Below are positions 52,002 through 60,741 of a stretch of DNA of 60,891 bases, piece after piece (within the stretch, counting starts at the first letter, position 1; every line of letters begins with the position of its first letter). This DNA is from an uncultured Porphyromonadaceae bacterium. Lineage in GTDB: Bacteria; Bacteroidota; Bacteroidia; Bacteroidales; Muribaculaceae. The stretch is taken from the NCBI GenBank assembly GCA_900555715.1, contig USMC01000010.1, positions 1 to 60,891 on the forward strand, written 5' to 3'. The notes beneath the pieces are model-generated. The model was given only the letters and a program-made list of their open reading frames with translations. It did no database searches and had not been told where the DNA came from. The translations under genes and the position numbers were made by a program.

Positions 52002-55000
52002 TTAGAAAGTGATATTCAGACCGAAGGTGAATTGCTTGTTGGTGGGGTATGTGCTGCTGACATTGGTCTTGCCAGCAGCCCATGTGTTCTGCGCTCCGGC
52101 AATTTCAGGGTCGATATACTTGGTGGAAAGCGGAGTGAAGGTGAGCAGATTCTCACCGCTGAAGTATACGCGGAGTCTGTCGATACCGGCTCGTCTGAGC
52201 AGTTTGCGCGGTAGGGTATATCCGAGTGTGAGATTTTTCAGACGGCAATATGCTACATTCTCCAGGTATTTGGTATTGACTGCGCTAAGCTCACGGCGAC
52301 CGCCTCCGATGCCGACATAACCTATCGGGCGTGGAAATTTGGCCTCGGGGTTGTCCTCGCTCCAGACATCCTGCATGAAGTTAGTAGGTATAAACGTCTG
52401 GTAAGGGCGGCTGTACGGTCCCCAATAGAGGAATGTTTCTTCGCCGGGATACCAGTCCTGTTTGCCGACGCCTTGGAATAATACTGCGAGGTCGAAGCCT
52501 GCATACTCGGCGGTAAGGCGAGCGGAATAAGTGTAGCGCGGCATGGAATTGCCGATTACCTTCTGATCGCGCGGCTTATTGGCGCTGAGGGTAGGCTGGA
52601 TTACATTGTCACCGTCGAGGTCGACAAATTTGAGGTCTCCGGCATGTAGACCGGCGTCTACTGCTATTGTGTTGATAAATGAGTTGACGTAGGTCTGGTC
52701 TGTTTCGTAGGCCGCGGCTTCTTCATCTGTCTTGAAGTACCCGTCTACTTCATAGCCCCAGATGTCGCCGAGATTCTGACCGTCATACGGTGTGCCGAGG
52801 AGTTTCTCCGGATTGTTGAAGTGACGTACCTTGGCGGTGTTGTCTGCAAGTCCGAAGGTAGCCGAATACCTGAACGGGCGTGATGCCAGCTGAAATTGAT
52901 CCATCCAGCCGAGTGTGATTTCCCAGCCTTTTGTCCGGATGTCCGCAGCATTCATTTTTGGAATAGAAGCGCCGTATAAGCTGGGAAGGTCCATGCCGTT
53001 GGTAAGGATATCTTTGGTATCCCGCTGATAGATGTCGCCGCTGAATGACAGACGGTTGTTGAACATCCCGAGATCGACACCGATATTTGTGGTGATTACC
53101 TTTTCCCACGTGAGGTCGGCGGCGTTAGGCGACGAGACGGAGGCATGACCGATTTTTTCGCCATTTATGAGATAGCCTTCCGTGCCGGAGGTGCTTATGG
53201 TCTGGATATAGTCGTAGTAGCCTACGCTCTGCTGGTTGCCGAGCTGACCGTACGATAAGCGTAGCTTGAGATTGTTTATTGTTTTGTGTGCGTCAGCGAA
53301 GAAATTTTCCTCACTGATCCGCCAACCTGCCGAGAACGAGGGGAAGAAGCCGTAGCGGTGACCTCTCTGGAAACGCGACGAACCGTCATAGCGACCGCTG
53401 GTCTCAAAGAGGTATTTGCCTTTGTAGTCGTAGTTGACGCGGTAGAATAGACCGAAGAGCTTGTAGATGTTCTTGCCGCCAGTGAGAGTGATGGTCTCCC
53501 CGGTGGCGAGGTTGAAGTCGATCAGGTCTTCCGAAAGTAGGTCTGTACGGCTTACTGTCAGATCTTCATATCGTTTGGTCTCGTAGTTGGCACCGATTGT
53601 GGCCTTTACATTGTGCGCGCCTGCATAAGTGTCTTCGAATGTGGCATATATGTTGTAGCCATAATAGCGGTGGAATGTGTCTCTCTGTGTCAGCTTGCTT
53701 TGTGCCGAGCCGGTATCCCATACGACAATCTCTCCGGGTACATTGGAATATTCAAGTGAAGATGCACGGTTCATGTATCGCAGGGTATAATCCTGATAAG
53801 TGTAGTTGCCGACAATCTGCAATTGCCTGAAAGGTGTTATGATTGCTTCGAATGTGGTTTGGAATGTCTTGGTCTGATCCTTGTTTATGTTCTTGCCATT
53901 CTCGCCGACGGCGATTTTGCCGGTTCCGGACGAGTAGGACGGGTGTGAGGATGGATAGATGATAAGCGTTCCGTCTGGGTTGCGTGGAACGTCAGACGCC
54001 AGACAGTGACTGGCGTAATCTCCAAAGCGTGAGGCGATTCCGGCTAAGCCTTTGTAATCGTATACCTGGTGGTAGTACGATGTGTTATTGCTGAATTTCA
54101 GCCATTTGGTTGTCTGTACCTCAAGTTTTGACCTGAAGTTGTATTTGGTGAATTTGTCGTCTGCCAGATTGTCGATACCTTCCTGGCTGTGGAAACCGCC
54201 GGAAATCCAATAACGCACTTTGTCTGTGCCGCCATTGACAGTTACGTTGTGGTTCCATGTGGGGCGCTTGTTGTTATAGAGGTGTTTGTACCAGTCGAAG
54301 TTTGCATAGTACTTATACTCGCCATCTTTGATCATCACCCAAGGGCGGTCGGGGTGTTCCGTCTTGTCGTTTCGGCGTATCCATAGTTCATAGTAATCTT
54401 CGTCATTGTATGTGGTATAAGGCTTGCCTTGATATGGAGTGAAGAACATGTCGTTGATGGCTGCCGAGTAGTAGCCGCGTGTCTCGAAGTCGGTGCAGAC
54501 GGTAGGAGCGCTGAAGCTGTAAGAGCCGCTGTAGCTGACTTTGGTCTGGTTGTGTTCGCCGCTCTTGGTGGTTACAAGGACAACGCCAAATGCTGCGCGG
54601 GCGCCGTAGATGGCTGCTGACGATGCGTCCTTCAATACCGAAATCGACTCGACATCGTTTGGGTTGACTGTATTGATGTCGCCTTCTACGCCGTCAATCA
54701 GGACGAGCGGCTGCAGCCCGCTGGTAGAGCCCGACACGGTCTGGACTCCACGTATATTGATGGAACCGCCTTCGCCTGGGCGTCCATTTGTCATGCGGAT
54801 GTTCATATTGGGAACGGCGCCCTGGAGGAGCTGTGTCATATTGTTGGCTGTTCGGCCTGACAGCTCGTCGCCATCAACCACAGCTACAGAACCGGTAAGG
54901 TTCACTTTCTTCTGTGTACCGTAACCGACGACAACAACATCGCTTAGTAGATTATTGTCTTCGTTAAGTGAAATCCTGAGACTTTCATTCTTCAGTATTG

Positions 55001-55571
55001 TTTTTTTGAAAGGTCTGTAGCCGATAAAGGATACGGTGATTTCCGAACCTTTGGGGAGCCACAGCGTGAAGTTGCCGTTCACGTCGGTCGTCACGCCTGT
55101 TCCGCTGGATGAAACGACAGACGCGCCCGCCAGAGGCTCCCCTTCCTCGTCGGTCACGTTACCTTCCACCATGAGTCTTTCTGTCTGGCTTGCACTACCT
55201 GCTTTCAATGCAGTGAGGACGATATTCTTGTTGTCGATTTTGTAAGCTATCCCGTTTGGCGTCAGTAGCTCATCGAGTACTTTTTGTATGTTTTGATTTC
55301 TTACCTTCAGACTGACGCGTTTATTTACGTTTATCTTGTCTTTGTCATAGACGAAACAATAATGCGTCTTTTGCTCAATCTGCGTCAGCACTTCTTCGAT
55401 GGTAGCTTTGTCTGCGCTTAATGTCACATGGACATCTTGCGCCTGGACTGTCAGACATACTGCACTCAGCAGCAATGCCATAAACAGCATGCATAGTCTG
55501 CGGCAAGACCTTGGGCCAGGTCGACCGTCTTGATTGGGCGTGCCCGTAAATGGGAAACTTGTGTTTAACAT
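52002..55571 (-). CDS. SusC/RagA TonB-linked outer-membrane transporter with STN signalling domain
   Basis: TonB-dependent transporter of 1189 aa. Order: long signal peptide (to about 45, ending VQAQ), an STN (secretin/TonB N-terminal) domain (about 47-100), a carboxypeptidase-like regulatory domain (about 130-210, VEGNVTDEEGEPLAGASVV), plug (about 215-340; VVVGYGTQKKVNLTGSV), and the 22-strand barrel ending FTFGLNITF. The STN domain is the part that signals to FecR in such systems. The gene is divergent from fecI/fecR (281 bases between start codons), so substrate loading probably releases the sigma factor. Confidence 0.96.
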   Translation of the reverse strand: MLNTSFPFTGTPNQDGRPGPRSCRRLCMLFMALLLSAVCLTVQAQDVHVTLSADKATIEEVLTQIEQKTHYCFVYDKDKINVNKRVSLKVRNQNIQKVLDELLTPNGIAYKIDNKNIVLTALKAGSASQTERLMVEGNVTDEEGEPLAGASVVSSSGTGVTTDVNGNFTLWLPKGSEITVSFIGYRPFKKTILKNESLRISLNEDNNLLSDVVVVGYGTQKKVNLTGSVAVVDGDELSGRTANNMTQLLQGAVPNMNIRMTNGRPGEGGSINIRGVQTVSGSTSGLQPLVLIDGVEGDINTVNPNDVESISVLKDASSAAIYGARAAFGVVLVTTKSGEHNQTKVSYSGSYSFSAPTVCTDFETRGYYSAAINDMFFTPYQGKPYTTYNDEDYYELWIRRNDKTEHPDRPWVMIKDGEYKYYANFDWYKHLYNNKRPTWNHNVTVNGGTDKVRYWISGGFHSQEGIDNLADDKFTKYNFRSKLEVQTTKWLKFSNNTSYYHQVYDYKGLAGIASRFGDYASHCLASDVPRNPDGTLIIYPSSHPSYSSGTGKIAVGENGKNINKDQTKTFQTTFEAIITPFRQLQIVGNYTYQDYTLRYMNRASSLEYSNVPGEIVVWDTGSAQSKLTQRDTFHRYYGYNIYATFEDTYAGAHNVKATIGANYETKRYEDLTVSRTDLLSEDLIDFNLATGETITLTGGKNIYKLFGLFYRVNYDYKGKYLFETSGRYDGSSRFQRGHRYGFFPSFSAGWRISEENFFADAHKTINNLKLRLSYGQLGNQQSVGYYDYIQTISTSGTEGYLINGEKIGHASVSSPNAADLTWEKVITTNIGVDLGMFNNRLSFSGDIYQRDTKDILTNGMDLPSLYGASIPKMNAADIRTKGWEITLGWMDQFQLASRPFRYSATFGLADNTAKVRHFNNPEKLLGTPYDGQNLGDIWGYEVDGYFKTDEEAAAYETDQTYVNSFINTIAVDAGLHAGDLKFVDLDGDNVIQPTLSANKPRDQKVIGNSMPRYTYSARLTAEYAGFDLAVLFQGVGKQDWYPGEETFLYWGPYSRPYQTFIPTNFMQDVWSEDNPEAKFPRPIGYVGIGGGRRELSAVNTKYLENVAYCRLKNLTLGYTLPRKLLRRAGIDRLRVYFSGENLLTFTPLSTKYIDPEIAGAQNTWAAGKTNVSSTYPTNKQFTFGLNITF

Positions 55572-55852
55572 GATGATTAGATTTAAGGATTAATTGTTTA
55601 TAATAATTACGTTTGACGGGTTTTCACCCACATAGGTAAGAGTAAATTTAACTTTTTATCCATCACGTAAAGGTGACCTTAAATATATGAGACGTTTCAA
55701 AACGCCGAATCCACAATCGCTGACACATGTTTTTTGCGGTTGTGAAAATATACTTGAAAATGTTTGGTAACAAGTATATTTATACATAATTTCGCTGCGA
55801 AAAACAATTCCTCACTATAAAATCCCTGATAGTGGCCGCAAAATCCGAAGAC
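55572..55852. promoter_or_regulatory. Divergent intergenic region between susC and the FecI-type sigma gene
   Basis: AT-rich region holding the promoters for both directions. The only near-consensus box is TAATTTCG (55787-55794, plus strand, one base off TAnnTTTG), about 55-60 bases before ATG 55853. No ordinary box was found for susC, as expected if the FecI-type sigma factor reads it. Confidence 0.4.
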
Positions 55853-56389
55853 ATGGATTCGTTGCTTATAGAAGCTCTCCGTCATGACAGGCAGGAGGCT
55901 TTTATACGGATATTCCGTCGGTATTTTGCCGACCTGGTGGTATTTGCATCTACTATAATCCGGGACAGGCAGATGTGTGAAGACATCGTACAGAATGTTT
56001 TCCTCAAGCTCTGGGAGTCACGTTATTTAGACTTCAATGGCACGTCTATCAGGCGTTATCTTATCCAGAGTGTCCGGAACCAGTGCATCGATGAGCTACG
56101 CCACCGCAAAGTCCTTAATCAATACATGGCAGAATTCAATGAGGATCTCTGGGAAAAAGGCACTGAGCACTATATCCTCTATTCTGATTTGCTCCGGCGG
56201 TATCGGGCGGCTCTCAAGCAGCTTACCCCTGAAGAGCGGAACGTAGTGATTCTAAGTCGCCATCAAGGAATGAAATACGCCGATATCGCCCGTCTCTATA
56301 ACATCTCTGTCCGCGGGGTGGAAAGCCGGATGAGCCGTGCGCTCAAGCGGTTGCAGGTGTTACTTGAATGTAATAATGACAATTTCTAA
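55853..56389 (+). CDS. FecI-type ECF sigma factor
   Basis: A 178 aa sigma factor with region 2 (RRYFADLVVFASTIIRDRQMCEDI, partly quoted, then VFLKLWE) and region 4 (LTPEERNVVILSRHQGMKYADIA, then ISVRGVESRMSRALKRL). ATG 55853 is preferred to an in-frame GTG at 55832. The typical FecI family start MDSLLIEALRHDRQEAF follows it. FecR comes 19 bases later. Probably activates the susC operon read the other way. Confidence 0.93.
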   Translation: MDSLLIEALRHDRQEAFIRIFRRYFADLVVFASTIIRDRQMCEDIVQNVFLKLWESRYLDFNGTSIRRYLIQSVRNQCIDELRHRKVLNQYMAEFNEDLWEKGTEHYILYSDLLRRYRAALKQLTPEERNVVILSRHQGMKYADIARLYNISVRGVESRMSRALKRLQVLLECNNDNF

Positions 56390-56408
56390 ATCACATAAGG
56401 TTTCAAAT

Positions 56409-57458
56409 ATGGTATCCGATGAGATAGACATAATCATTACTAAATCTTTTGAAAATCAAGCTGACCCGCAGGAATTGGTCACGCTCAAGTCGTGGCTCGA
56501 TCAGTCGGATGACAATCTACGGACTTATATGGCTCGCAAAAGCATATGGGATGCATCGCTTGTCCTTTTCACACCGGAGGATATAAACCTCGACGAGGAA
56601 GAGTTCAAGATGATGGACGCCATAAGTGAAGCTCAGAAACCGAAACGTACCAGACGGTTACGATATTCGGTGATAAGGATTGCCGCGGCAGTAATCATTG
56701 TGGCTGTCGTCATGGCAGCCGGAATTTTCCTCGGATATCGGTTGATTCATCCACCTATGGCAGTGCAGTGCATAAGAAGCCTGTACGGTTCTGTCCTCGA
56801 AAGCCAGCTCCCAGATGGTTCTAAAGTATGGCTCAATGCAAACAGCTCGATTTCGTTCTGTTCTGACTTCACAGCTAATCGCGTAGTCGATCTGTCAGGC
56901 GAGGCATTCTTCGAAGTGTCTGCCGACCATCGGCATCCTTTCGTTGTCAATACCGCTGACGGACGCCTCACTGCTACTGGTACTAAGTTCAATATCAATG
57001 CTTATCCAGAGATGCCTTACGCGCAATTCACTTTGGTAAAGGGTTCGGCAGAAGTCAGTGTTCCCGCTCCGGGTGATGAAAGGAAGCATCAGAGGACTTA
57101 CAGCCTCTCGGTGGGTCAGCAGCTTATGTGTATGGTGCCTTCCGATTCTGTCGCACTTGCATATGTGAACACATATAATATATGTGCATGGCGACAGGGT
57201 GAGCTCATTTTTCGTGACCAGCCGCTCAGTGCGATATTCATGCGGCTTGAACAGATTTATAATGTGAAGTTCATTATCGATGATCCAGACATCGCAAAAG
57301 GTAACTATAATGCTAAATTCCGTGGCGAAAACCTCAGCCAGATCATACATATTCTTGAGATGAGTAGTCCGATATCGTGCGAATTCACAAATCCGGAAAA
57401 TGCATTTGCAACGGATCCTGCGAAAGCCCGGCGCACTGTCAAAGTGACCGGTAGGTAA
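56409..57458 (+). CDS. FecR-type anti-sigma regulator
   Basis: Inner-membrane regulator of 349 aa. An N-terminal cytoplasmic anti-sigma domain (1-86), one helix (about 88-111), then a periplasmic FecR domain (about 118-220; QLPDGSKVWLNANSSISF, LSGEAFFEV, TATGTKFNI) and a C-terminal DUF4974 domain (about 280-340, which resembles an STN domain). ATG 56409 starts the conserved part; a longer in-frame start overlaps fecI. A terminator follows 4 bases after the stop. Confidence 0.94.
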   Translation: MVSDEIDIIITKSFENQADPQELVTLKSWLDQSDDNLRTYMARKSIWDASLVLFTPEDINLDEEEFKMMDAISEAQKPKRTRRLRYSVIRIAAAVIIVAVVMAAGIFLGYRLIHPPMAVQCIRSLYGSVLESQLPDGSKVWLNANSSISFCSDFTANRVVDLSGEAFFEVSADHRHPFVVNTADGRLTATGTKFNINAYPEMPYAQFTLVKGSAEVSVPAPGDERKHQRTYSLSVGQQLMCMVPSDSVALAYVNTYNICAWRQGELIFRDQPLSAIFMRLEQIYNVKFIIDDPDIAKGNYNAKFRGENLSQIIHILEMSSPISCEFTNPENAFATDPAKARRTVKVTGR

Positions 57459-57460
57459 AC

Positions 57461-57497
57461 AAAAAATCTATGTCATAATTGACATAGATTTTTTTTG
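57461..57497. terminator. Bidirectional rho-independent terminator
   Basis: Perfect stem with arms AATCTATGTCA/TGACATAGATT, loop TAAT (57476-57479), preceded by A and followed by T runs. It ends fecR on the plus strand and the tRNA on the minus strand. Confidence 0.88.
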
Positions 57498-57568
57498 AGG
57501 TACCAAGCAGAATCGAACTGCTGTGCTCGGTTTTGCAGACCGATGCCTCACCACTCGGCCATGGTACC
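57498..57568 (-). tRNA. tRNA-Cys (anticodon GCA)
   Basis: A 71 nt tRNA on the minus strand. Acceptor stem GGTACCA/TGGTACC, discriminator base T (U73, the cysteine identity base), anticodon stem-loop TCGGT-CTGCAAA-ACCGA with anticodon GCA, T arm AGCAG-TTCGATT-CTGCT. CCA is not encoded. Confidence 0.97.
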
Positions 57569-57584
57569 CTGTGGTTTTGCGCTG

Positions 57585-57592
57585 CAAAGTTA
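57585..57592 (-). promoter_or_regulatory. Promoter -7 box (TAACTTTG) for tRNA-Cys
   Basis: Perfect TAnnTTTG match on the minus strand, 16 bases before the tRNA 5' end. The AT-rich rest of the gap up to 57774 shows no gene. Confidence 0.55.
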
Positions 57593-57774
57593 TGCATTAT
57601 TTTTCATTTGTGCAAAAATATAAAGCGCTATTGTTGATTTTTCATTTTAAATGATTATTATTTCGTTGTATGTAACATGTCTTGCTCATTGCTTATTCCG
57701 AATTTACTGTAAATTTACAGTGTTTCCAGAATATAAGCAAGCTACAATTATATTAGGAGAATAAATAATATTAT

Positions 57775-58353
57775 TTAGCGGTTGAGTTTGCGTTTGCGCT
57801 CTTGTTTTGCTTTGTCGAGTTCTCTGTTGAGTTCGTCGAGATCGGAAGATGAAGAATTGTCGGGCGATGCGGAGGAGCCTGATTCGTTCCTGCGGCTCTT
57901 TTTGTGGCTTTGCTTGCCATTGGAGCGTTCGTCGTCTGTGTTGTCGTCCGGATAGCTTTGGTCTACGGAGGTAACGCTGACGATAAACTGTCTGCTCTTG
58001 CTGCTTAATGGCTGCAGGCGACAGCTCCAGCGATTTTTATTGTCGGTGAAACGCATAAGGATTCTTTTCTGCTTATCCTTGTTCTGGACAGTCTCTTCCA
58101 GATAAAAATCGACTTCATCGCTATGACTCTTCAGGTCGTTAGCAATACTTTTGTAGAGATTCGAGGAGCTGAAGCGGAAATCATAGGTGGCTTTTGTAAT
58201 CTCACGTGTCGAGGGATCGCGGTTTACGGCGACAGTGCAGTCGATGTCGTTGTGCGCGCTCAGGTTGTTCACAAGATTTTCGAGCCAGTTCTGTTTCTGG
58301 GCCATGCAGGTAAGCGCCATAAGGCTCAGCAGTATAGTAAGTAACCTCTTCAT
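57775..58353 (-). CDS. Small secreted protein at the end of an ECF operon
   Basis: A 192 aa protein with a signal peptide (1-18, ending CMAQ), a globular first part (to about 130) and a disordered, charged Ser/Lys/Asp-rich tail with the basic end QERKRKLNR. It resembles DUF5024-type small proteins found beside Bacteroidales anti-sigma genes; this name is a guess. The gene starts 1 base after the anti-sigma stop on the same strand, so it belongs to the sigma operon. Function unknown. Confidence 0.75.
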   Translation of the reverse strand: MKRLLTILLSLMALTCMAQKQNWLENLVNNLSAHNDIDCTVAVNRDPSTREITKATYDFRFSSSNLYKSIANDLKSHSDEVDFYLEETVQNKDKQKRILMRFTDNKNRWSCRLQPLSSKSRQFIVSVTSVDQSYPDDNTDDERSNGKQSHKKSRRNESGSSASPDNSSSSDLDELNRELDKAKQERKRKLNR

Positions 58354-58354
58354 T

Positions 58355-58834
58355 TTATTTCAGTATATCGTTCTTTTCTTTTTCTATCATTGCAATCTTG
58401 CGGTCTATCTCGTCGTCGAGATGCAGCCCGTCAAGTAATGCAGCCGCCAGGTCGCCGCCAATTTCATCGTCGCCGGTAATTGTCCTGCCGTCGCGCACGA
58501 TGTAACTTTCCGCGATGGGTTCACTGTCCGCAGCGATTCCGGTCCGGTATGCCCATCCGATACCTATTACAAGTGCGGCCGCCGCGGCTGACGAAGCAAT
58601 CCATGCCATTACTTTCATTTTCCGTCGCTTAGGCTTGGATTTGTCTGGCAGAAGTGATTTGTCCATTCCCGACGCATACCATCCGAACATCGCCCGGTAT
58701 TGTTCGCAGTCGGGCGGAACAGGCGCTCCAGAGGTGAAGTATTCCTCAAGAGCCTTTTCTTCGGCGCATGTTGTGTTGCCGTCGAAGAATCGGTCGAGCA
58801 GTTCGTGGATGTTGTCGTATTTTACAGTATTCAT
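58355..58834 (-). CDS. Membrane-anchored anti-sigma factor-like protein
   Basis: A 159 aa protein with a cytoplasmic N-terminal domain (1-70; NIHELLDRFFDGNTTCAEEKAL, partly quoted), the pattern of short anti-sigma domains), one membrane helix (about 75-95) and a periplasmic tail of about 60 residues rich in Asp/Glu with no FecR domain. The start overlaps the stop of the sigma gene by 4 bases, which is the usual coupling. Family beyond this not recognised. Confidence 0.82.
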   Translation of the reverse strand: MNTVKYDNIHELLDRFFDGNTTCAEEKALEEYFTSGAPVPPDCEQYRAMFGWYASGMDKSLLPDKSKPKRRKMKVMAWIASSAAAAALVIGIGWAYRTGIAADSEPIAESYIVRDGRTITGDDEIGGDLAAALLDGLHLDDEIDRKIAMIEKEKNDILK

Positions 58835-59322
58835 AGTTTGCTGATATATAGTTGGCGGATACGGCGGCGCGCACGGCAGAGGGCTGTGCGGACGGCGCCT
58901 GGTGTCGATTGGATGACGGCGGCTATTTCTTCCACTTCCATGCCGTCGAGGTGTTTCATGCGCAGGACAATCTGTTCTGTGTCCGGGAGTCCGGCGAGAG
59001 CTTCGGAAAGCTCTTCGGAAAGTTCTTCGTCTGTGCTGCCATCGGTGATGCTCTCGGCAAGGCGCAGCCCGGCGGACTCTGCCGGATGCTTGCTGCGCAG
59101 AACATTTATGCTCAGGTTGCGTGCTATGACGCGAGCAATGGCGTCGGTGCTTGAGTAGGCAAGAAGTCGTTCGCGCATGTACCATAGTTTCAGCAGCGTT
59201 TCCTGCGCCACGTCGGCGGCATCGTCGGCGTTGCCGGTGATCGATGTCGCAACCCGCAGCAGAGTCGGACGCAGGCGGCGTGCCTCGTCTTCGAATCTGT
59301 TGCGGGTCATTTCCGACGTCAT
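58831..59322 (-). CDS. ECF sigma-70 factor
   Basis: A 163 aa sigma factor. Region 2: ATSITGNADDAADVAQETLLKLW; region 4: LPDTEQIVLRMKHLDGMEVEEI, then IQSTPGAVRTALCRARRRI. ATG 59322 (MTSEMTRN) follows the stop of the DUF2807 gene by 13 bases; a longer frame from 59409 would overlap that gene. Followed by its anti-sigma partner. Confidence 0.94.
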   Translation of the reverse strand: MTSEMTRNRFEDEARRLRPTLLRVATSITGNADDAADVAQETLLKLWYMRERLLAYSSTDAIARVIARNLSINVLRSKHPAESAGLRLAESITDGSTDEELSEELSEALAGLPDTEQIVLRMKHLDGMEVEEIAAVIQSTPGAVRTALCRARRRIRQLYISKL

Positions 59323-59335
59323 GTATAATGCCTGT

Positions 59336-60295
59336 TTAAAGCGATCCGCAGTTGCGGTCTGGAGTGATATCGATGGCTGCCGATGTTTTCTTGTAGCGTA
59401 TGGAACCACTGCCGAGGCAGCGGCCGGTGAGCTGTTTCAGCGCCCAGCAGTAGATGTCGCCGGAGCTCGATACATTGGCGCTCACCACAGCAGCTTTGAG
59501 ATTGCGGGCGTCGACACTGCCGCTGCTTGCTGAAATGAGTTTTGCTACAGAGCATATTCCGGATACGGAGACGTTGCCGGATGAGTTTGCCGATATGTCG
59601 GCGTTGCCGGCTTTTACGACTGTGCGGATGTCGCCTGACGAGCTGGAACCTAACGATACAGTCGGAGCTGATATTTCGCCGATGCGGATGTCGCCAGAGG
59701 AGTTTGTATGAGCATTCACTTCTGTGCCGGCCACTACTTCTTTGATCTCGATGTCGCCGGAGGAAATTATTGATATGTATACAGCGTCGGCAAGTATATC
59801 CTGCGCGACGATATCGCCCGCAGAAGAGATGCCCAGCGCTACACTTTTCGCGTTGATGGAGAGTGCCTTGATATCGCCGGCACTTGTGGTGTTCATCGCG
59901 ACATTGCTGTTTTTTAGCGATATAGGGCTTTTTATTATGATGTCGCCCGACGAGGTTGCCATGAAGTCCCTGACTGCCGGCGCCGAGACAATCACACACG
60001 ACTTGTGCTTGCCCTGTATGTTCATGTTTTCTTTGTAGTTCACGTGTAGTTCTTTGCCTTCGACTTTCACCTGGATGTATTCGATGAGATTGTCCGGTGC
60101 ATAGATTTCGACCTTGCGCGGACCGACGGTGTAAACAATGTCGAGCGATGTGCTCGTACGCAAAGCGTCGAAATCGCCAGTCTTTACTTCGCGGGTAACA
60201 TATTTGTCGCTCGGACGGACAGTTGCTGCGAGAGCGCCGGCGGTGCCCGCGAATGCCATTATCAAAAGGATGAATGTTCTGAGAGATGTCTTCAT
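59336..60295 (-). CDS. DUF2807 (head GIN domain) beta-solenoid protein
   Basis: A 319 aa exported protein with a signal peptide (1-24). After the first strands (VTREVKTGDFDALRTSTSLD) about ten turns of roughly 20-22 residues follow, each marked by SSGDI or close variants (SSGDIIIK, SAGDIKAL, SAGDIVAQ, SSGDIEIK, SSGDIRIG, SSGDIRTV, SSGNVSVS, SSGSVDAR, SSGDIYCW). This is the right-handed beta-solenoid of the family. Function is not established; it lies directly before the sigma factor in one operon. Confidence 0.88.
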   Translation of the reverse strand: MKTSLRTFILLIMAFAGTAGALAATVRPSDKYVTREVKTGDFDALRTSTSLDIVYTVGPRKVEIYAPDNLIEYIQVKVEGKELHVNYKENMNIQGKHKSCVIVSAPAVRDFMATSSGDIIIKSPISLKNSNVAMNTTSAGDIKALSINAKSVALGISSAGDIVAQDILADAVYISIISSGDIEIKEVVAGTEVNAHTNSSGDIRIGEISAPTVSLGSSSSGDIRTVVKAGNADISANSSGNVSVSGICSVAKLISASSGSVDARNLKAAVVSANVSSSGDIYCWALKQLTGRCLGSGSIRYKKTSAAIDITPDRNCGSL

Positions 60296-60393
60296 TTGGA
60301 ATTATTAAGTTGATTGTTTTTTGACGACGTCATATATATGACACGCCAACATCTCCAAACGTTACATCGACTCTCAAAAAAATTAGGAAGCTA

Positions 60394-60708
60394 CTATGAA
60401 AGTCCGATTTTTATGACAATCAGGAAAGCTGAAACGACCGCTATCAGTACCAGGGCGGCGATAATGGCGGTAACTGCTAAGCGTCGCACAGAAGTACTCA
60501 CTTTTATGGTGCCGAAGAATCCTGCGACTGCAGCAAGCGAGGCAATGAAGAGTGAAATATAGCCGTTTGTCCAGATCAGCGACGCCCATGCCGCCAGCGA
60601 CATCAGCATAGCAAGCCACGCAAGGGCGGGCGAGCGGTGCGCCGCCGTGGCTGCGGACGTTGTCGCGCAGACCTTGTCTTCGGGAGTTTGTGCTTTGTCG
60701 GTGTTCAT
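60394..60708 (-). CDS. Small membrane protein of unknown function
   Basis: A 104 aa protein with a polar N-terminus (about 25 residues) and three to four hydrophobic helices in the rest. Family not recognised. It reads from a clear promoter box and lies 98 bases before the DUF2807 gene, so it may be first in the sigma operon. Confidence 0.7.
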   Translation of the reverse strand: MNTDKAQTPEDKVCATTSAATAAHRSPALAWLAMLMSLAAWASLIWTNGYISLFIASLAAVAGFFGTIKVSTSVRRLAVTAIIAALVLIAVVSAFLIVIKIGLS

Positions 60709-60733
60709 ATGATTATGGCAGCTGATTCAGCTG

Positions 60734-60741
60734 CAAAGTTA
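60734..60741 (-). promoter_or_regulatory. Promoter -7 box (TAACTTTG) for the third ECF operon
   Basis: Perfect TAnnTTTG match on the minus strand, 25 bases before ATG 60708. Nothing else was seen in the last 150 bases of the window. Confidence 0.5.

Noticed and set aside
57498..57568. Integrated element using tRNA-Cys as attachment site
   Set aside because: No integrase and no second copy of the tRNA 3' end were seen in the window.
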